From the NCBI RefSeq assembly GCF_027706145.1, contig NZ_JAQFWW010000002.1:1-64000 (forward strand): a stretch of 64,000 nucleotides of DNA, in the 5' to 3' direction. This document shows positions 36,264 through 45,420 of this stretch, piece by piece (position 1 is the stretch's first letter; each line of letters starts with the position of its first letter). The DNA comes from Bacillus changyiensis. GTDB lineage: Bacteria; Bacillota; Bacilli; Bacillales; Bacillaceae. A model generated the notes under the pieces. That model had not been told where the DNA came from. It did no database searches and worked only from the letters and a program-made list of their open reading frames with translations. The position numbers and the translations under genes are program-made.

Positions 36264-36917
36264 ATGCTCAATGAAAGAAATTTAAAAGATTTGTTATATC
36301 ATGAGTTCGCAAGAATCGGTAAAAGTCTTTCTAGTCCAAAGCGTTTGGAGATTCTTGATATTTTATCTCAAGGTCCTAAGTCAGTGGAAGCATTGTCGAA
36401 AGCAACTGCGATGTCTGTTGCGAATGTTTCCCAGCATTTACAAACCCTTGCTCAATCCAGATTAGTAAAATTTCAAAAGCAAGGTAACTATGTTATTTAC
36501 GAATTAGCAGATGAAGCCATTTCTAATTTTTTAAGTTCCTTGCATACATTAGCAGAGAAACAGTTTATTCAGGTTCAACAAATCAAACAAGAATTTTTAA
36601 ATACCCATCTTGGTATGGATGGGGTTTCACTTTTAGAACTTCATGACCGAATTGATAAAGGTGAAGTGATATTGTTAGATGTTCGACCGAAAGAAGAATA
36701 TGAAAAAGCTCATATTCCGGGTGCTATTTCTATACCAATTGAGGAATTACAGGATAAACTGTCTTCTTTACCAACCAACTGTGATGTTGTTGCCTATTGT
36801 AGAGGACCATATTGTTTAATGTCGGTAAAAGCAGTAGAACTTTTAAAGATGAAAGGTATAAATGCCTATCGTTTAGAAAGCAGTGGTCAAGATTGGCATC
36901 AATTTCAAGACATTTAA
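36264..36917 (+). CDS. ArsR-type regulator fused to a rhodanese domain
   Basis: A 217-residue fusion. Residues about 10-95 are an ArsR winged helix (LSSPKRLEILDILSQGPKSV, MSVANVSQHLQTLAQSRLV). Residues about 115-215 are a rhodanese domain with VILLDVRPKEEYEKAHIPGA and the active loop YCRGPYC, giving a reactive cysteine. Such fusions sense or handle sulfane sulfur or oxidants through the rhodanese cysteine and control neighbouring genes. The upstream frame starts at TTG 36243, but the ATG at 36264 is the more natural start. It is followed after about 25-90 bases by an MFS transporter gene it probably controls. Confidence 0.85.
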   Translation: MLNERNLKDLLYHEFARIGKSLSSPKRLEILDILSQGPKSVEALSKATAMSVANVSQHLQTLAQSRLVKFQKQGNYVIYELADEAISNFLSSLHTLAEKQFIQVQQIKQEFLNTHLGMDGVSLLELHDRIDKGEVILLDVRPKEEYEKAHIPGAISIPIEELQDKLSSLPTNCDVVAYCRGPYCLMSVKAVELLKMKGINAYRLESSGQDWHQFQDI

Positions 36918-37005
36918 CAAAAAAGCTTAAGGTGAATGTGAATTGACCATAGAGCTTGTAGAGTCGGTTGAAATCAAATATGAAGGAAGATGGTGTTTAG
37001 ATAAG

Positions 37006-38292
37006 ATGTTGAATGAATCGAATGAGTTAGCACAAAGTTATATCAATCATCCAGAGAAACACAAAAAATTATATAACCGTACATTAATCATTGTCGTTAT
37101 TTCTCAAATGTTTGGTGGGGCAGGATTAGCTGCGGGAGTAACAGTTGGAGCACTTCTCGCACAAAAAATGCTTGGAACAGATGCATTTGCGGGACTTCCC
37201 GCCGCATTATTTACTTTAGGATCGGCAGGAGCTGCATTATTAGTAGGAAGGCTCTCTCAACGTTTTGGGCGGCGTACTGGTCTCGCAACTGGCTTTATAG
37301 TAGGAGGTCTTGGTGCGATTGGTGTTGTGATTTCTGCTTTAATCAATAATGTTTTTCTTTTATTTGTATCCCTACTTATTTATGGTGCAGGCACAGCAAC
37401 AAATTTACAAGCTCGTTATGCAGGTACAGATTTAGCAAATAAAAAGCAGCGGGCCACTGCTATTAGTATAGCAATGGTGGCAACAACGTTTGGTGCAGTT
37501 GCAGGTCCAAATTTAGTAAATGTGATGGGAAATTTCGCTCTTTCAATTGGTATTCCATCGCTTGCAGGTCCTTTCATTTTATCGGCAGCAGCATTCATCT
37601 TAGCTGGTCTGGTACTTTTCATCATGCTTCGCCCAGATCCATTAGTTATGGCTAGAACAATAGAAGCGTCCAATCAAGCACACAATCCCGACGGATCTCC
37701 GTTACATACAACACAAGCAGAAAACAAAAGAGGCGTTATCGTTGGTGCAACGATTATGCTTCTTACTCAAATCATAATGGTCGCTATTATGACAATGACA
37801 CCAGTTCATATGAGACATCATGGACACGCTTTAGGTGAAATAGGCCTTGTCATTGGATTTCATATAGGTTTTATGTATTTCCCTTCCCTGGTGACAGGAA
37901 TCCTCGTTGATAAGGTTGGTCGTACTAAGATGGCAATTGCTTCTGGAGCTACATTGCTTCTAGCAGGTTTTATAGCAGCGGTTGCTCCAAGTGATTCTAT
38001 GATTCTCTTATTAATTGCTCTTTCATTACTTGGTTTAGGGTGGAATTTTGGTTTAATAAGTGGCACTGCACTTATTGTTGATTCAACTAATACTTCAACA
38101 CGGGCTAGAACTCAAGGTACTGTGGATGTTTTAATTGCGTTGGCAGGAGCTTCAGGTGGTGCTTTATCTGGAATGGTGGTTGCTGGTTCAAGTTATGAAA
38201 CATTGTCATTGGCTGGAGGGATTTTGTCTTTCATACTTATTCCTGTCGTGATTTGGTCTCGTCAAAGTAAAAAGGACATTTTTCAGAAATGA
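37006..38292 (+). CDS. MFS transporter
   Basis: A 428-residue transporter with 12 predicted membrane segments. A Major Facilitator motif A-like loop RLSQRFGRRTGLA follows segment 2, with a second, LVDKVGRTKMA, after segment 8. The central loop has HTTQAENKRG. The substrate is unknown; the ArsR-rhodanese partner suggests export of a sulfur compound, oxidant or toxic metabolite. The frame is open from a TTG at 36943 with AAGGTGA upstream, so the true start is uncertain; the ATG at 37006 better fits the family's N-terminus. Same transcript as the regulator. Confidence 0.82.
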   Translation: MLNESNELAQSYINHPEKHKKLYNRTLIIVVISQMFGGAGLAAGVTVGALLAQKMLGTDAFAGLPAALFTLGSAGAALLVGRLSQRFGRRTGLATGFIVGGLGAIGVVISALINNVFLLFVSLLIYGAGTATNLQARYAGTDLANKKQRATAISIAMVATTFGAVAGPNLVNVMGNFALSIGIPSLAGPFILSAAAFILAGLVLFIMLRPDPLVMARTIEASNQAHNPDGSPLHTTQAENKRGVIVGATIMLLTQIIMVAIMTMTPVHMRHHGHALGEIGLVIGFHIGFMYFPSLVTGILVDKVGRTKMAIASGATLLLAGFIAAVAPSDSMILLLIALSLLGLGWNFGLISGTALIVDSTNTSTRARTQGTVDVLIALAGASGGALSGMVVAGSSYETLSLAGGILSFILIPVVIWSRQSKKDIFQK

Positions 38293-38479
38293 AGAATCAA
38301 AGAAAGGTGACATGCTTTTTATGCTTCTTGGTGTCTTATGTTGGTTTATTCAATAGGACCAAGAAATGCGCCACAGTTCATTAAATGAGTTTAGCTTCAT
38401 TCTCATTTTCATACAGGGAAGGGGTGTCCTGAAAGTAGTATGGATGAATAAAAATTGGGAATTGGTCGCTTTCCGCCAC

Positions 38480-38990
38480 ATTCCTTGAAGCATCTAATTC
38501 AATAAAATGACTAGATTTTTGAATTTTGATCTTCATATTTCGGTTGTGACCAATGATAACCCGACACTATTCTTGTCATACTTCATATCAAAGGTGACAG
38601 TACCTTTCCCTTGAAACGTTATATTCTTTTCTCCATTGTATTTTCCTATACCCCTAACTTTGCCGCTTTTGATGGACGAATTAATTGAAAAATCGATTTT
38701 GAGTTCCTGTTTTTTTCTTTTACGATCTTTACGCCATTTTGCACCTCAATTGTTAGATTTGATGGAACTACCAAGCGTTGCTAATTGTGTAGGTTCCCTT
38801 TTTCAATACTAATTTCCCTCCACCTTTTTTCTCTAGCTCCTCAAGATAAGAATGAACAAGATAGTAATGTTTTTTTAGCATTTTATTTATTGGTTTCGTG
38901 TTTGGAAAAATCGTGTAAGTTGGCTTACTTGCTGGTTGAGAGAGGCATACCTTTGATAATGAGGCTTTTTACCTTTTTGTTTTTCTTTCA
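38480..38990 (-). pseudogene. Broken copy of the beta-helix protein gene
   Basis: The segment aligns throughout with 42320-42870, inside the intact gene at 41709-42929. Shared long blocks include TTTCGGTTGTGACCAATGAT and CTTGAAACGTTATATTCTTT. Several deletions of a few to about 25 bases and frameshifts break the frame, and the C-terminal half is absent. It represents the N-terminal half of the paralogue. Confidence 0.88.
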
Positions 38991-39093
38991 CACATAAGCC
39001 ACCTTCAATAACTTGATTTACATAATATTATAAGTTAAAATGTGAGTATACTCATAAATGATTCAACTCATTTTTTTATAGGGAGATTAAAAA

Positions 39094-39717
39094 ATGTCAG
39101 GATTAAGAAAAAAGAAGAAAGAAGAAACTCGAAATAAAATTCTATTTGCAGCAGAAAAGATTTTTTTAGTGAAAGGTTATACCCATACAAAGACTTCAGA
39201 AATTGCCAAAGAAGCCGGTATTGCTGAAGGTACAGTTTTTAATTATTTTTCAAATAAAAGTGAGATCCTTTTTTCACTTATTAGTAAAATGTTTTGTGTA
39301 GAAAAATATGAATTCTCTTCCTCAAAATCAGATCCAAATCAAATTAAACCAGAAATCTTCGCATTTTTAGATCACTATTTAAGTCCAGCCAAACATATAA
39401 ACAAGTCTTTACTACGAGAAGTGTTTTCTGCTGTATTTAAGTACACACCGGAAAGTAAAGTCATATTTGAAGGTTTGTTGGAATTTGATCGGATAATCAT
39501 TCAAAAATTAAGGTACCATTTACTCGAACTAAAATCACAACAGCTCATCTCTAAAGACGAATCAATTGATCAATTTTTAGATCTTTCTTACGGAATAATC
39601 ATGTATTTGTTTAGCAAATTTGTTCTAAAGGATGATATGACGTTTGAAACATTTTTTAAAGATCTTTGTGTGAAGTTAGACATTCTTATGACTATATTGC
39701 TAGAAAAGAAGGAATAA
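39094..39717 (+). CDS. TetR-family transcriptional regulator
   Basis: A 207-residue repressor. The N-terminal helix-turn-helix (about 12-58) reads KILFAAEKIFLVKGYTHTKT, then EIAKEAGIAEGTVFNYFSNK, standard for TetR. The ligand domain (about 70-207) is unclassified. It starts 6 bases after a GGGAG-type site. The nearest gene on the same strand is the ATC-hydrolase-like gene at 40196; about 470 bases of decayed sequence lie between, so its target may have been lost. Confidence 0.88.
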   Translation: MSGLRKKKKEETRNKILFAAEKIFLVKGYTHTKTSEIAKEAGIAEGTVFNYFSNKSEILFSLISKMFCVEKYEFSSSKSDPNQIKPEIFAFLDHYLSPAKHINKSLLREVFSAVFKYTPESKVIFEGLLEFDRIIIQKLRYHLLELKSQQLISKDESIDQFLDLSYGIIMYLFSKFVLKDDMTFETFFKDLCVKLDILMTILLEKKE

Positions 39718-39719
39718 AA

Positions 39720-40190
39720 GATGACAAATAAACTTCCCTTAGTGAAGTAGAAACGCATCATCAATATGGAAAACATTAAAGATGAAAGAATCCAAGAAGT
39801 CGTAATAAAAGTTATTATAATTTGATTATTTAAAGGATTGGTTTTAAATCGAAAAAAGATAACCCTATCGCTTGTCGTACGGCTTAGACTACAGCAAAGA
39901 AGCAGGAAAAGATTTTCCTTAAATTGTAGGAATGTATGGAATCCTTTCTGGTTGGAAAGATGAACAATCTGCATATCCGTTTTTAAAAAATTATGCAGAA
40001 ATCAGCTAAATATCAAATACCAGATTTATACCCATTATCAGAATTAAGAAAATTGAGACCTTTAAAAGGTTGAATTGTCTATACTTTCAGATGATTACTT
40101 CTTGTGTCATTTGTGAATTTAGCCTCTATCGGAAAGAACATGAACCTAAAAGATCATACAAAAATAAATGAAGCAAAATGTACGGAGGGA
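39720..40190. other. Decayed sequence between regulator and hydrolase
   Basis: Several short frames, for example one encoding GMYGILSGWKDEQSAYPFLK near 39930-39990, look like remains of a gene that I cannot identify. It may be the former partner of the TetR regulator. Confidence 0.4.
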
Positions 40191-40195
40191 TAAGA

Positions 40196-40894
40196 ATGAA
40201 AAAAGCAACTTATGATAAAGCCAAACTGATGAAATCGTTTGACAAGTATTTCAATTTGGCTGAACAAAAGCTCCAAACTAAATATGGTAAAACTGAGGCT
40301 CTCAATATAACAGCCGAAGTTCGAAATGAGTTTGAAAATCTAATCCCTAGAATTCCATATATTGGGGGTAGAAAAAATATGTTTACTCCTGTCATGATTA
40401 TTAATGGTTGGATTATCGCTTTATATCGAGTCATAAAATCCAAAGGTGGAACCGTTGAAGACGTCATTCAAATTTCTCATGAAGCATCTGATGATTTTTT
40501 TAAGTCATTATCTCCTTGGGTTGCCAAAATAATCAGTCATTCGGTATTTACAAAATTGTCAATGCACTATATGCAAAAACAGGCAAAACGAAGTCAGAAG
40601 AAAATATATACGGAAGATTTTGTCTACACATGCAGCATCAATCAAAAAGGTCATGAAACAGAGGTGGAATTAGAATTTACAGAATGTGCTGTACAAAAGT
40701 ATTACGAAGCTGAAGGTGCTGAGGAATTGAAGCCTTATTGTAATTTTTTTGACCCCATTTACAGCAAACGTTTCGGTATGGGAGTGCAGGCTGAACATAC
40801 ATTGGGTTTAGGCTGCGAAACATGTAAGTTAAACTATAACAACCGTCGTGAAACCAAAACACCAGCGAATTTAGTAGATATTGTCGAACGTTAG
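40196..40894 (+). CDS. ATC-hydrolase-like protein (L-2-amino-thiazoline-4-carboxylate hydrolase family)
   Basis: A 232-residue protein whose C-terminal half has the family pattern: TEDFVYTCSIN, EFTECAVQKYYEAEGAEELKPY, DPIYSKRFGMG and the end HTLGLGCETCKLNY with a CxxC pair. Founding members hydrolyse amino-thiazoline carboxylate on the way to cysteine; most relatives have unknown substrates. The ATG at 40196 follows GGAGGGA. It stands alone. Confidence is good for the family, low for the reaction. Confidence 0.75.
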   Translation: MKKATYDKAKLMKSFDKYFNLAEQKLQTKYGKTEALNITAEVRNEFENLIPRIPYIGGRKNMFTPVMIINGWIIALYRVIKSKGGTVEDVIQISHEASDDFFKSLSPWVAKIISHSVFTKLSMHYMQKQAKRSQKKIYTEDFVYTCSINQKGHETEVELEFTECAVQKYYEAEGAEELKPYCNFFDPIYSKRFGMGVQAEHTLGLGCETCKLNYNNRRETKTPANLVDIVER

Positions 40895-41039
40895 ATCTTT
40901 ATTGCATATAAAATGGTTATGTGCATTTTTTTACATGAATCTATAGAATCAGCTGAAATTTGCTTTGTGTTTCTGTCATGTTGTTATCATTATAATTGTG
41001 TCCATTTCGAGCAAAGAGACAGATTGGGATGGTGACTTC

Positions 41040-41574
41040 ATTCCATTAGATGAAGTCTTAGAATGATTTGACATAAATCCTTTACACTCTGCTCGGTATA
41101 CTCTAGATGGCAGTCTCCTTGTGCTTAGCACTTTTTTATCTTCTTTAAACCGATCTAAATATGTTATATTGAAGGATAGATATAGGTAACTCGCGCAAGA
41201 TCTTCCTTGAACTGATTCTCCATCCATATAAACATAATCTAGTAATCTTCCTTATCTATCAAATTCTAATTTTATTTTACTGCTCTGTTACTAGTTGTTT
41301 ATTTCTTGCAGAGACATCTTTTCCGTAGGGATGCGCACCACACAAGAATTTCTTTTTTTGTTTCTGGTGGTGTGTCAACTAAATAAATATCGGACTGTTT
41401 TGTCTTTCCCTTTATATTTTACTTTAATTGTGTCTCCATCCACTACATGGACAAGCTTGACTGGAACACGCTTAGTGTCTATTCTGTTCGTTTCTTGTCA
41501 GATGTGTTTTCATTAGTTGAAAAATGAATATTTGAGTTACACGTTGCCAATGAAAATAGTAAGGTAAATGTCAT
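41040..41574 (-). pseudogene. Thermonuclease (SNase) lipoprotein, multiply frameshifted
   Basis: Fragments in changing frames follow the order of a staphylococcal-nuclease-type protein. First comes a lipoprotein signal MTFTLLFSLATCNSN with a lipobox cysteine, then RVPVKLVHVVDGDTIKVKYK, VRYL/LVDTPPETKK and CGAHPYGKDVSARNKQL. DYVYMDGESVQ and LARVTYIYPS/YLDRFKEDKK come last. At least four shifts or stops separate them. It was a secreted, membrane-anchored nuclease, now dead. Confidence 0.75.
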
Positions 41575-41708
41575 ATTTGCCAAAAGTTATTTTTTTAACT
41601 CAAATTCCCCCTTTTTTTCTAATCATATATATGCCAAAATAATCAAACAATGAAGAGGAAATATCATCAAGTTGAATTTTTCCAAAAAAAGACAAGGGAT
41701 CAATTCCC

Positions 41709-42929
41709 TTATCTCAGTTTGATTTTTTGGGTGTATTTTGTGAATTCGTTGTATTTGTTGTTGATTCGGATGAAACGTTCAGAAATGTTTGTTGCTTTGT
41801 TTGTTATAAGGGCTTTTTTGTTGGCTGAGCTTAGTTTATTGTAGGTGATCCCGTATCGAGATCCTGGACCACTGTTTTTCCAAGGCATAAATTGAATGAC
41901 TCGTCCTACTTTATGAAATGTATTGTTTCGAATCGTAGGGTTTTTGGCTCCACTCACTAAAATTCCTCGTTTGCCAGAGTTACCTCCTGCAACATGATCA
42001 ATCACATTTCTTTCAATGATCGAATTGGACCAGTTCATGACACGAATAGCATCAGAGCGGATAGAGCTAATTTTATTATTGCGAAGAACCACCCTATCAT
42101 GATATTTGCCACCGGAATATTTGTGGGTTCCGATTGAACGGTCAAGACCTTTAAAACGATTATTCTCAATTGTTACAATTTGATTTGCTGTTTTATCATA
42201 CTTGCTCCACTTTTGACTCCAGCCTTTCGTCGTTTTATCAGGCGTATCAAGATTAATCGCTTCCTTATTGACGTTAGCAGAAGCCTTGGATCCAACAAAT
42301 GAATTATTTCGAATGTCAACATTCCTGGAAGCATCTAATTCGATAAAATGACCAGAATATAGATTTTTGAATTGAATATTTCTGATCTTCACATTTCGGT
42401 TGTGACCAATGATAATTCCGACACAGTCTTTGTCATACTTCATATCAAAGATGACAGTGCCCTTCCCTTGAAACGTTATATTCTTTTCTCCGTTGAATTT
42501 TCCATATACACCTGACTTTGCCGCTTTTGATGGCCGAATTAATTGAAAAATAGATTTTGAAGCACCAAATTTACGAGTTCCTGTTTTTTTGCCCTTCACA
42601 ATCTTTACGCCATTTTGCATCTCAATCGTTACATTTGATGGAACATACAAAGCGTTGCTAATTGTATAGGTCCCCTTTTTCAACACCAATTTTCCTCCAC
42701 CTTTTTTCTCTAGCTTCTCAAGATAAGAACGAACAAGATAGTAATGTTTCGTATAGGTGTTGTATGTTGTAAATTTTAGCATTTTTTTATTTGTTGGTTT
42801 CGTGTTTGGAGAAATCGTATACGTTGGCTTACTTGCTGCCTTGGCTGAAAGGGGCATCCCTATCCCCAACAGGCTAAATATTAATAGAATGGATGTGAAT
42901 AGCATCGTTGTCTTTCTCATCTTTGACAT
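41709..42929 (-). CDS. Secreted right-handed beta-helix protein
   Basis: A 406-residue exported protein. The signal peptide (about 1-31, ending LSAKA) is followed by about 10 short repeats with the N-[VI]-x-I-R-N-N-x-F rhythm (NVDIRNNSF, QIVTIENNRF, RVVLRNNKI, SIIERNVI, PTIRNNTF). These form a parallel beta-helix as in pectate lyases and polysaccharide-modifying enzymes. Aspartates and histidines line one face, but no defined catalytic set is visible. The ATG at 42929 follows GAGGAGTG. A broken half copy lies at 38480-38990. Confidence 0.8.
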   Translation of the reverse strand: MSKMRKTTMLFTSILLIFSLLGIGMPLSAKAASKPTYTISPNTKPTNKKMLKFTTYNTYTKHYYLVRSYLEKLEKKGGGKLVLKKGTYTISNALYVPSNVTIEMQNGVKIVKGKKTGTRKFGASKSIFQLIRPSKAAKSGVYGKFNGEKNITFQGKGTVIFDMKYDKDCVGIIIGHNRNVKIRNIQFKNLYSGHFIELDASRNVDIRNNSFVGSKASANVNKEAINLDTPDKTTKGWSQKWSKYDKTANQIVTIENNRFKGLDRSIGTHKYSGGKYHDRVVLRNNKISSIRSDAIRVMNWSNSIIERNVIDHVAGGNSGKRGILVSGAKNPTIRNNTFHKVGRVIQFMPWKNSGPGSRYGITYNKLSSANKKALITNKATNISERFIRINNKYNEFTKYTQKIKLR

Positions 42930-42934
42930 GATCT

Positions 42935-43468
42935 TGAACACTCCTCTTTCTTCTGTTTTATTTTTAGATTCGGAACCCAGCACTTTTATTTTTGTGCTCT
43001 GCACCTTATGTAGCCATTTTAAACTTACTTTTATTATCGGCAGTTGTTAAGCTGTTTTGTACTGGTTGAAGATGACATAGTCACAAGAGTGATTTCAGAA
43101 ATTCGCATCGATATTTGATACTTACTACTCTATCATATCTATTAGCGATTTTTAGCTTTTGAAAACAAATATCTCCAAGTTTTTGTTACTTATCTCTTTC
43201 TAGGACAAATTACATCATCTATATTATCTGTCCAAACTTATTCCTGAAAAATCTTGTTTCTTCGAAAGGTACTGCATAGCTTCAACTAAATATTTCTGTT
43301 CAAATGCGGTAAGGTCATTTCATGAAATTATTTTTCCCTTTTATTTTCCTAATGATCTTCCAGAAGGAATTTGCTTGTTTATGTATATTGCTGATAATCG
43401 TCTTTAGAATCTTTTCTACTTAGTATTTTAAGAATCTCATATAGTTTCATGTTGAGCCAATAAATACT
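42935..43468. other. Intergenic, no gene seen
   Basis: About 500 AT-rich bases upstream of the beta-helix gene and downstream of the ADP-ribosylglycohydrolase. Promoter-like sequence is likely but none is clear. Confidence 0.45.
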
Positions 43469-44494
43469 TTACAATCCACCATATTCCTCTATCATCGCTT
43501 GATTAACACAGTATTCGTAGAACCTTTTTATTAACTGATCAATATCTTGTTTTCTAACTATTTTCTCTAACCACTCTTTTGGAATTCCATCAATCTTATA
43601 ATACATGCCTGCCAATGTTCCTGTAATGGAAGCTATAGTGTCTGTATCTTCTCCTAAATTTACTGCCTTTAAAACAGCATCTTTAAATGAAGAAGTATTT
43701 CCTAAACACCATATGGCTGCTTCTAAAGTATCAACTACATATCCACCTGATTGAATTTCTTCTTGTGGAGTTCTTAAAACATTATGATCAAAGATTTTCT
43801 CATAATGTTTTAACTCTTTTATGTAAACATGATCGCCTTCAAAAGTTTCAACAAAAAGATTATGGACTCTTTTTAATGATTCCTCAAGCGAATTATTGTG
43901 GTATAACCTTAATAATAATTCAATGTATATAATTGAGCCTACTACTGCACGCGAATGGGCATGGGTCATTTCAGTGTATTGTTTAATGATTTCTGTTTTT
44001 TTAATAAAATCAAACTCATTGTATAATCGAAAGATCAAAGGTGAAATTCTCATAATAGCACCATTGCCATTATCATATTCAGATTGACCACCGCATTTTT
44101 CAGCCTGAATTCCTTTTTTAAACCGAGTAATAGCTTCAACTGTCGTTCTTCCAATATCAAACATCTCGTCAAATGGGGTCCAATAACCTTCTTCCTGATA
44201 TTTAAGAAATTTTCGCATCAAATGCTCTATGTTTCCTTCTTCTATCATATTTTCAACCATACATAAAGTTAAGGAAGTATCATCAGACCAAGTACCAGGA
44301 GGTTGATTATATGTGCCATACCCCATTACATCTTGTACTTTGAATGTGCCTCTTTTCTTAAATTCAACTGGTACCCCCATTAAATCCCCTATAATTCCAC
44401 CATATAATGTAGGAAACAATCTGTCCTTAATACTTTCACAAAGAAACATTTTATTATCATCTTCCCATCTATCTATCAATCTTCTACCTGTCAC
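43469..44494 (-). CDS. ADP-ribosylglycohydrolase family protein (DraG-like)
   Basis: A 341-residue hydrolase. Metal-ligand motifs are DRLFPTLYGGIIGDLMGVPVEF, GTWSDDTSLTLCMVENM (T-D-D), and the C-terminal AVNLGEDTDTIASITGTLAG (D-x-D-T). These place two magnesium ions that remove ADP-ribose from proteins or free ADP-ribose compounds. The GTG start at 44494 follows AGGTGG; an ATG at 44449 is possible. It could counter ADP-ribosylating toxins, of interest beside a polymorphic-toxin locus, but no direct link is visible. Confidence 0.82.
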   Translation of the reverse strand: MTGRRLIDRWEDDNKMFLCESIKDRLFPTLYGGIIGDLMGVPVEFKKRGTFKVQDVMGYGTYNQPPGTWSDDTSLTLCMVENMIEEGNIEHLMRKFLKYQEEGYWTPFDEMFDIGRTTVEAITRFKKGIQAEKCGGQSEYDNGNGAIMRISPLIFRLYNEFDFIKKTEIIKQYTEMTHAHSRAVVGSIIYIELLLRLYHNNSLEESLKRVHNLFVETFEGDHVYIKELKHYEKIFDHNVLRTPQEEIQSGGYVVDTLEAAIWCLGNTSSFKDAVLKAVNLGEDTDTIASITGTLAGMYYKIDGIPKEWLEKIVRKQDIDQLIKRFYEYCVNQAMIEEYGGL

Positions 44495-44779
44495 TTATTC
44501 CACCTACTTTGTTTGAATGAATTCTATAAATGAAGCGTATTGAGCAAAGGATCACTAAAGGAATCAGAGACACGCCAATTACATGTAGCCACAATTCCTA
44601 TTTGTATATACCTAAGTTCTCTTCGTATTGCTTTATTCTATTGAAGTATTACTTCAATCCTCACGATAGTATGTATGTATCTCGGGCGACATTTCATAAA
44701 AAATTTAAATTTGATGACCCAATTCGGCAGAGTAACAAAGACGTTTTCCCTTCTTATATTTAATTTACTAAGATTATCA

Positions 44780-45085
44780 AGGTTTATCTATCAGCAAATA
44801 AACTCAACGTCTATTCTATCCACCCGTATTTTTACATATTGATTATGAAGATATCCATAGTCAAATAGAAATTCACCATCTACCTTAAATAGTATACCTG
44901 CATCAATAATTCCTGTATCAATATTCAAAGTACCTTTAATAAAATAAGAAAACTATCTCCTATTCTTTCTATACCTTTTTCAACTGAATCATTTTTAGAA
45001 ATTACGAGGTCATCTAGTATAGTCAATTCCATTTCAACGAGGTAATGTTCTCCTTGTTTTATCTCAAAAGGACAAAAGATAAAAC
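44780..45085 (-). pseudogene. Orphan immunity-like gene, frameshifted
   Basis: The minus strand encodes FCPFEIKQGEHYLVEMELTI, then LDDLVISKNDSVEKGIERIG in one frame. After a one-base shift near 44945 it continues GTLNIDTGIIDAGILFKVDG and YGYLHNQYVKIRVDRIDVEF to a stop. Together this is a compact protein of about 100 residues, the size of an immunity protein, directly downstream of a toxin cassette fragment. No clear start codon is left. Confidence 0.55.
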
Positions 45086-45088
45086 ATA

Positions 45089-45420
45089 CTAACCAATTAT
45101 TTGGACAGGTTGTTTAGATACCGAACCAACCCCCTCACTGACACCTTTCCCAACCATATTCAACTGGTAACTTGAAAGTTGACCGCTTTTATTCATGGCT
45201 TCCGCAATGTCTTTAGCTTTTTCTACATCGGAAAGCTCATTGCTGAATTGAAGATATTTAGCGTTTTTGAAAGCAAAGGCTGTGGGAGCCAACTCGAGTA
45301 CACCATAAGTGAATCTTTCAAACTTTTCACCATCATCCAGCTTACGGTGGGTTCCAAAATCTTTCTGTCGTTTTATTAGTGTTCAATCGGTTTTTTGTCG
45401 TATAACTTGCTTCTGTTTGA
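45089..45420 (-). pseudogene. Truncated duplicate of the polymorphic toxin gene
   Basis: From about 45370 to 45125 the sequence is nearly identical to 47450-47700 of the intact toxin gene, encoding ELAPTAFAFKNAKYLQFSNE and SDVEKAKDIAEAMNKSGQLS. Upstream a further block (CGACAAAAAACCGATTGAAC, 45385-45404) matches the toxin gene near 48070-48095, with an internal deletion between. After GKGVSEG the sequence diverges and stops after nine codons ending KQPVQIIG. It is a leftover alternative C-terminal cassette. Confidence 0.85.

Noticed and set aside
38785-38997. A 70-codon plus-strand hydrophobic frame
   Set aside because: It is antisense to the broken beta-helix copy, and an equivalent frame also appears opposite the intact copy.
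44530-44763. A 77-codon plus-strand frame
   Set aside because: No ribosome-binding site and no recognisable motif; it lies in decayed sequence upstream of the ADP-ribosylglycohydrolase.
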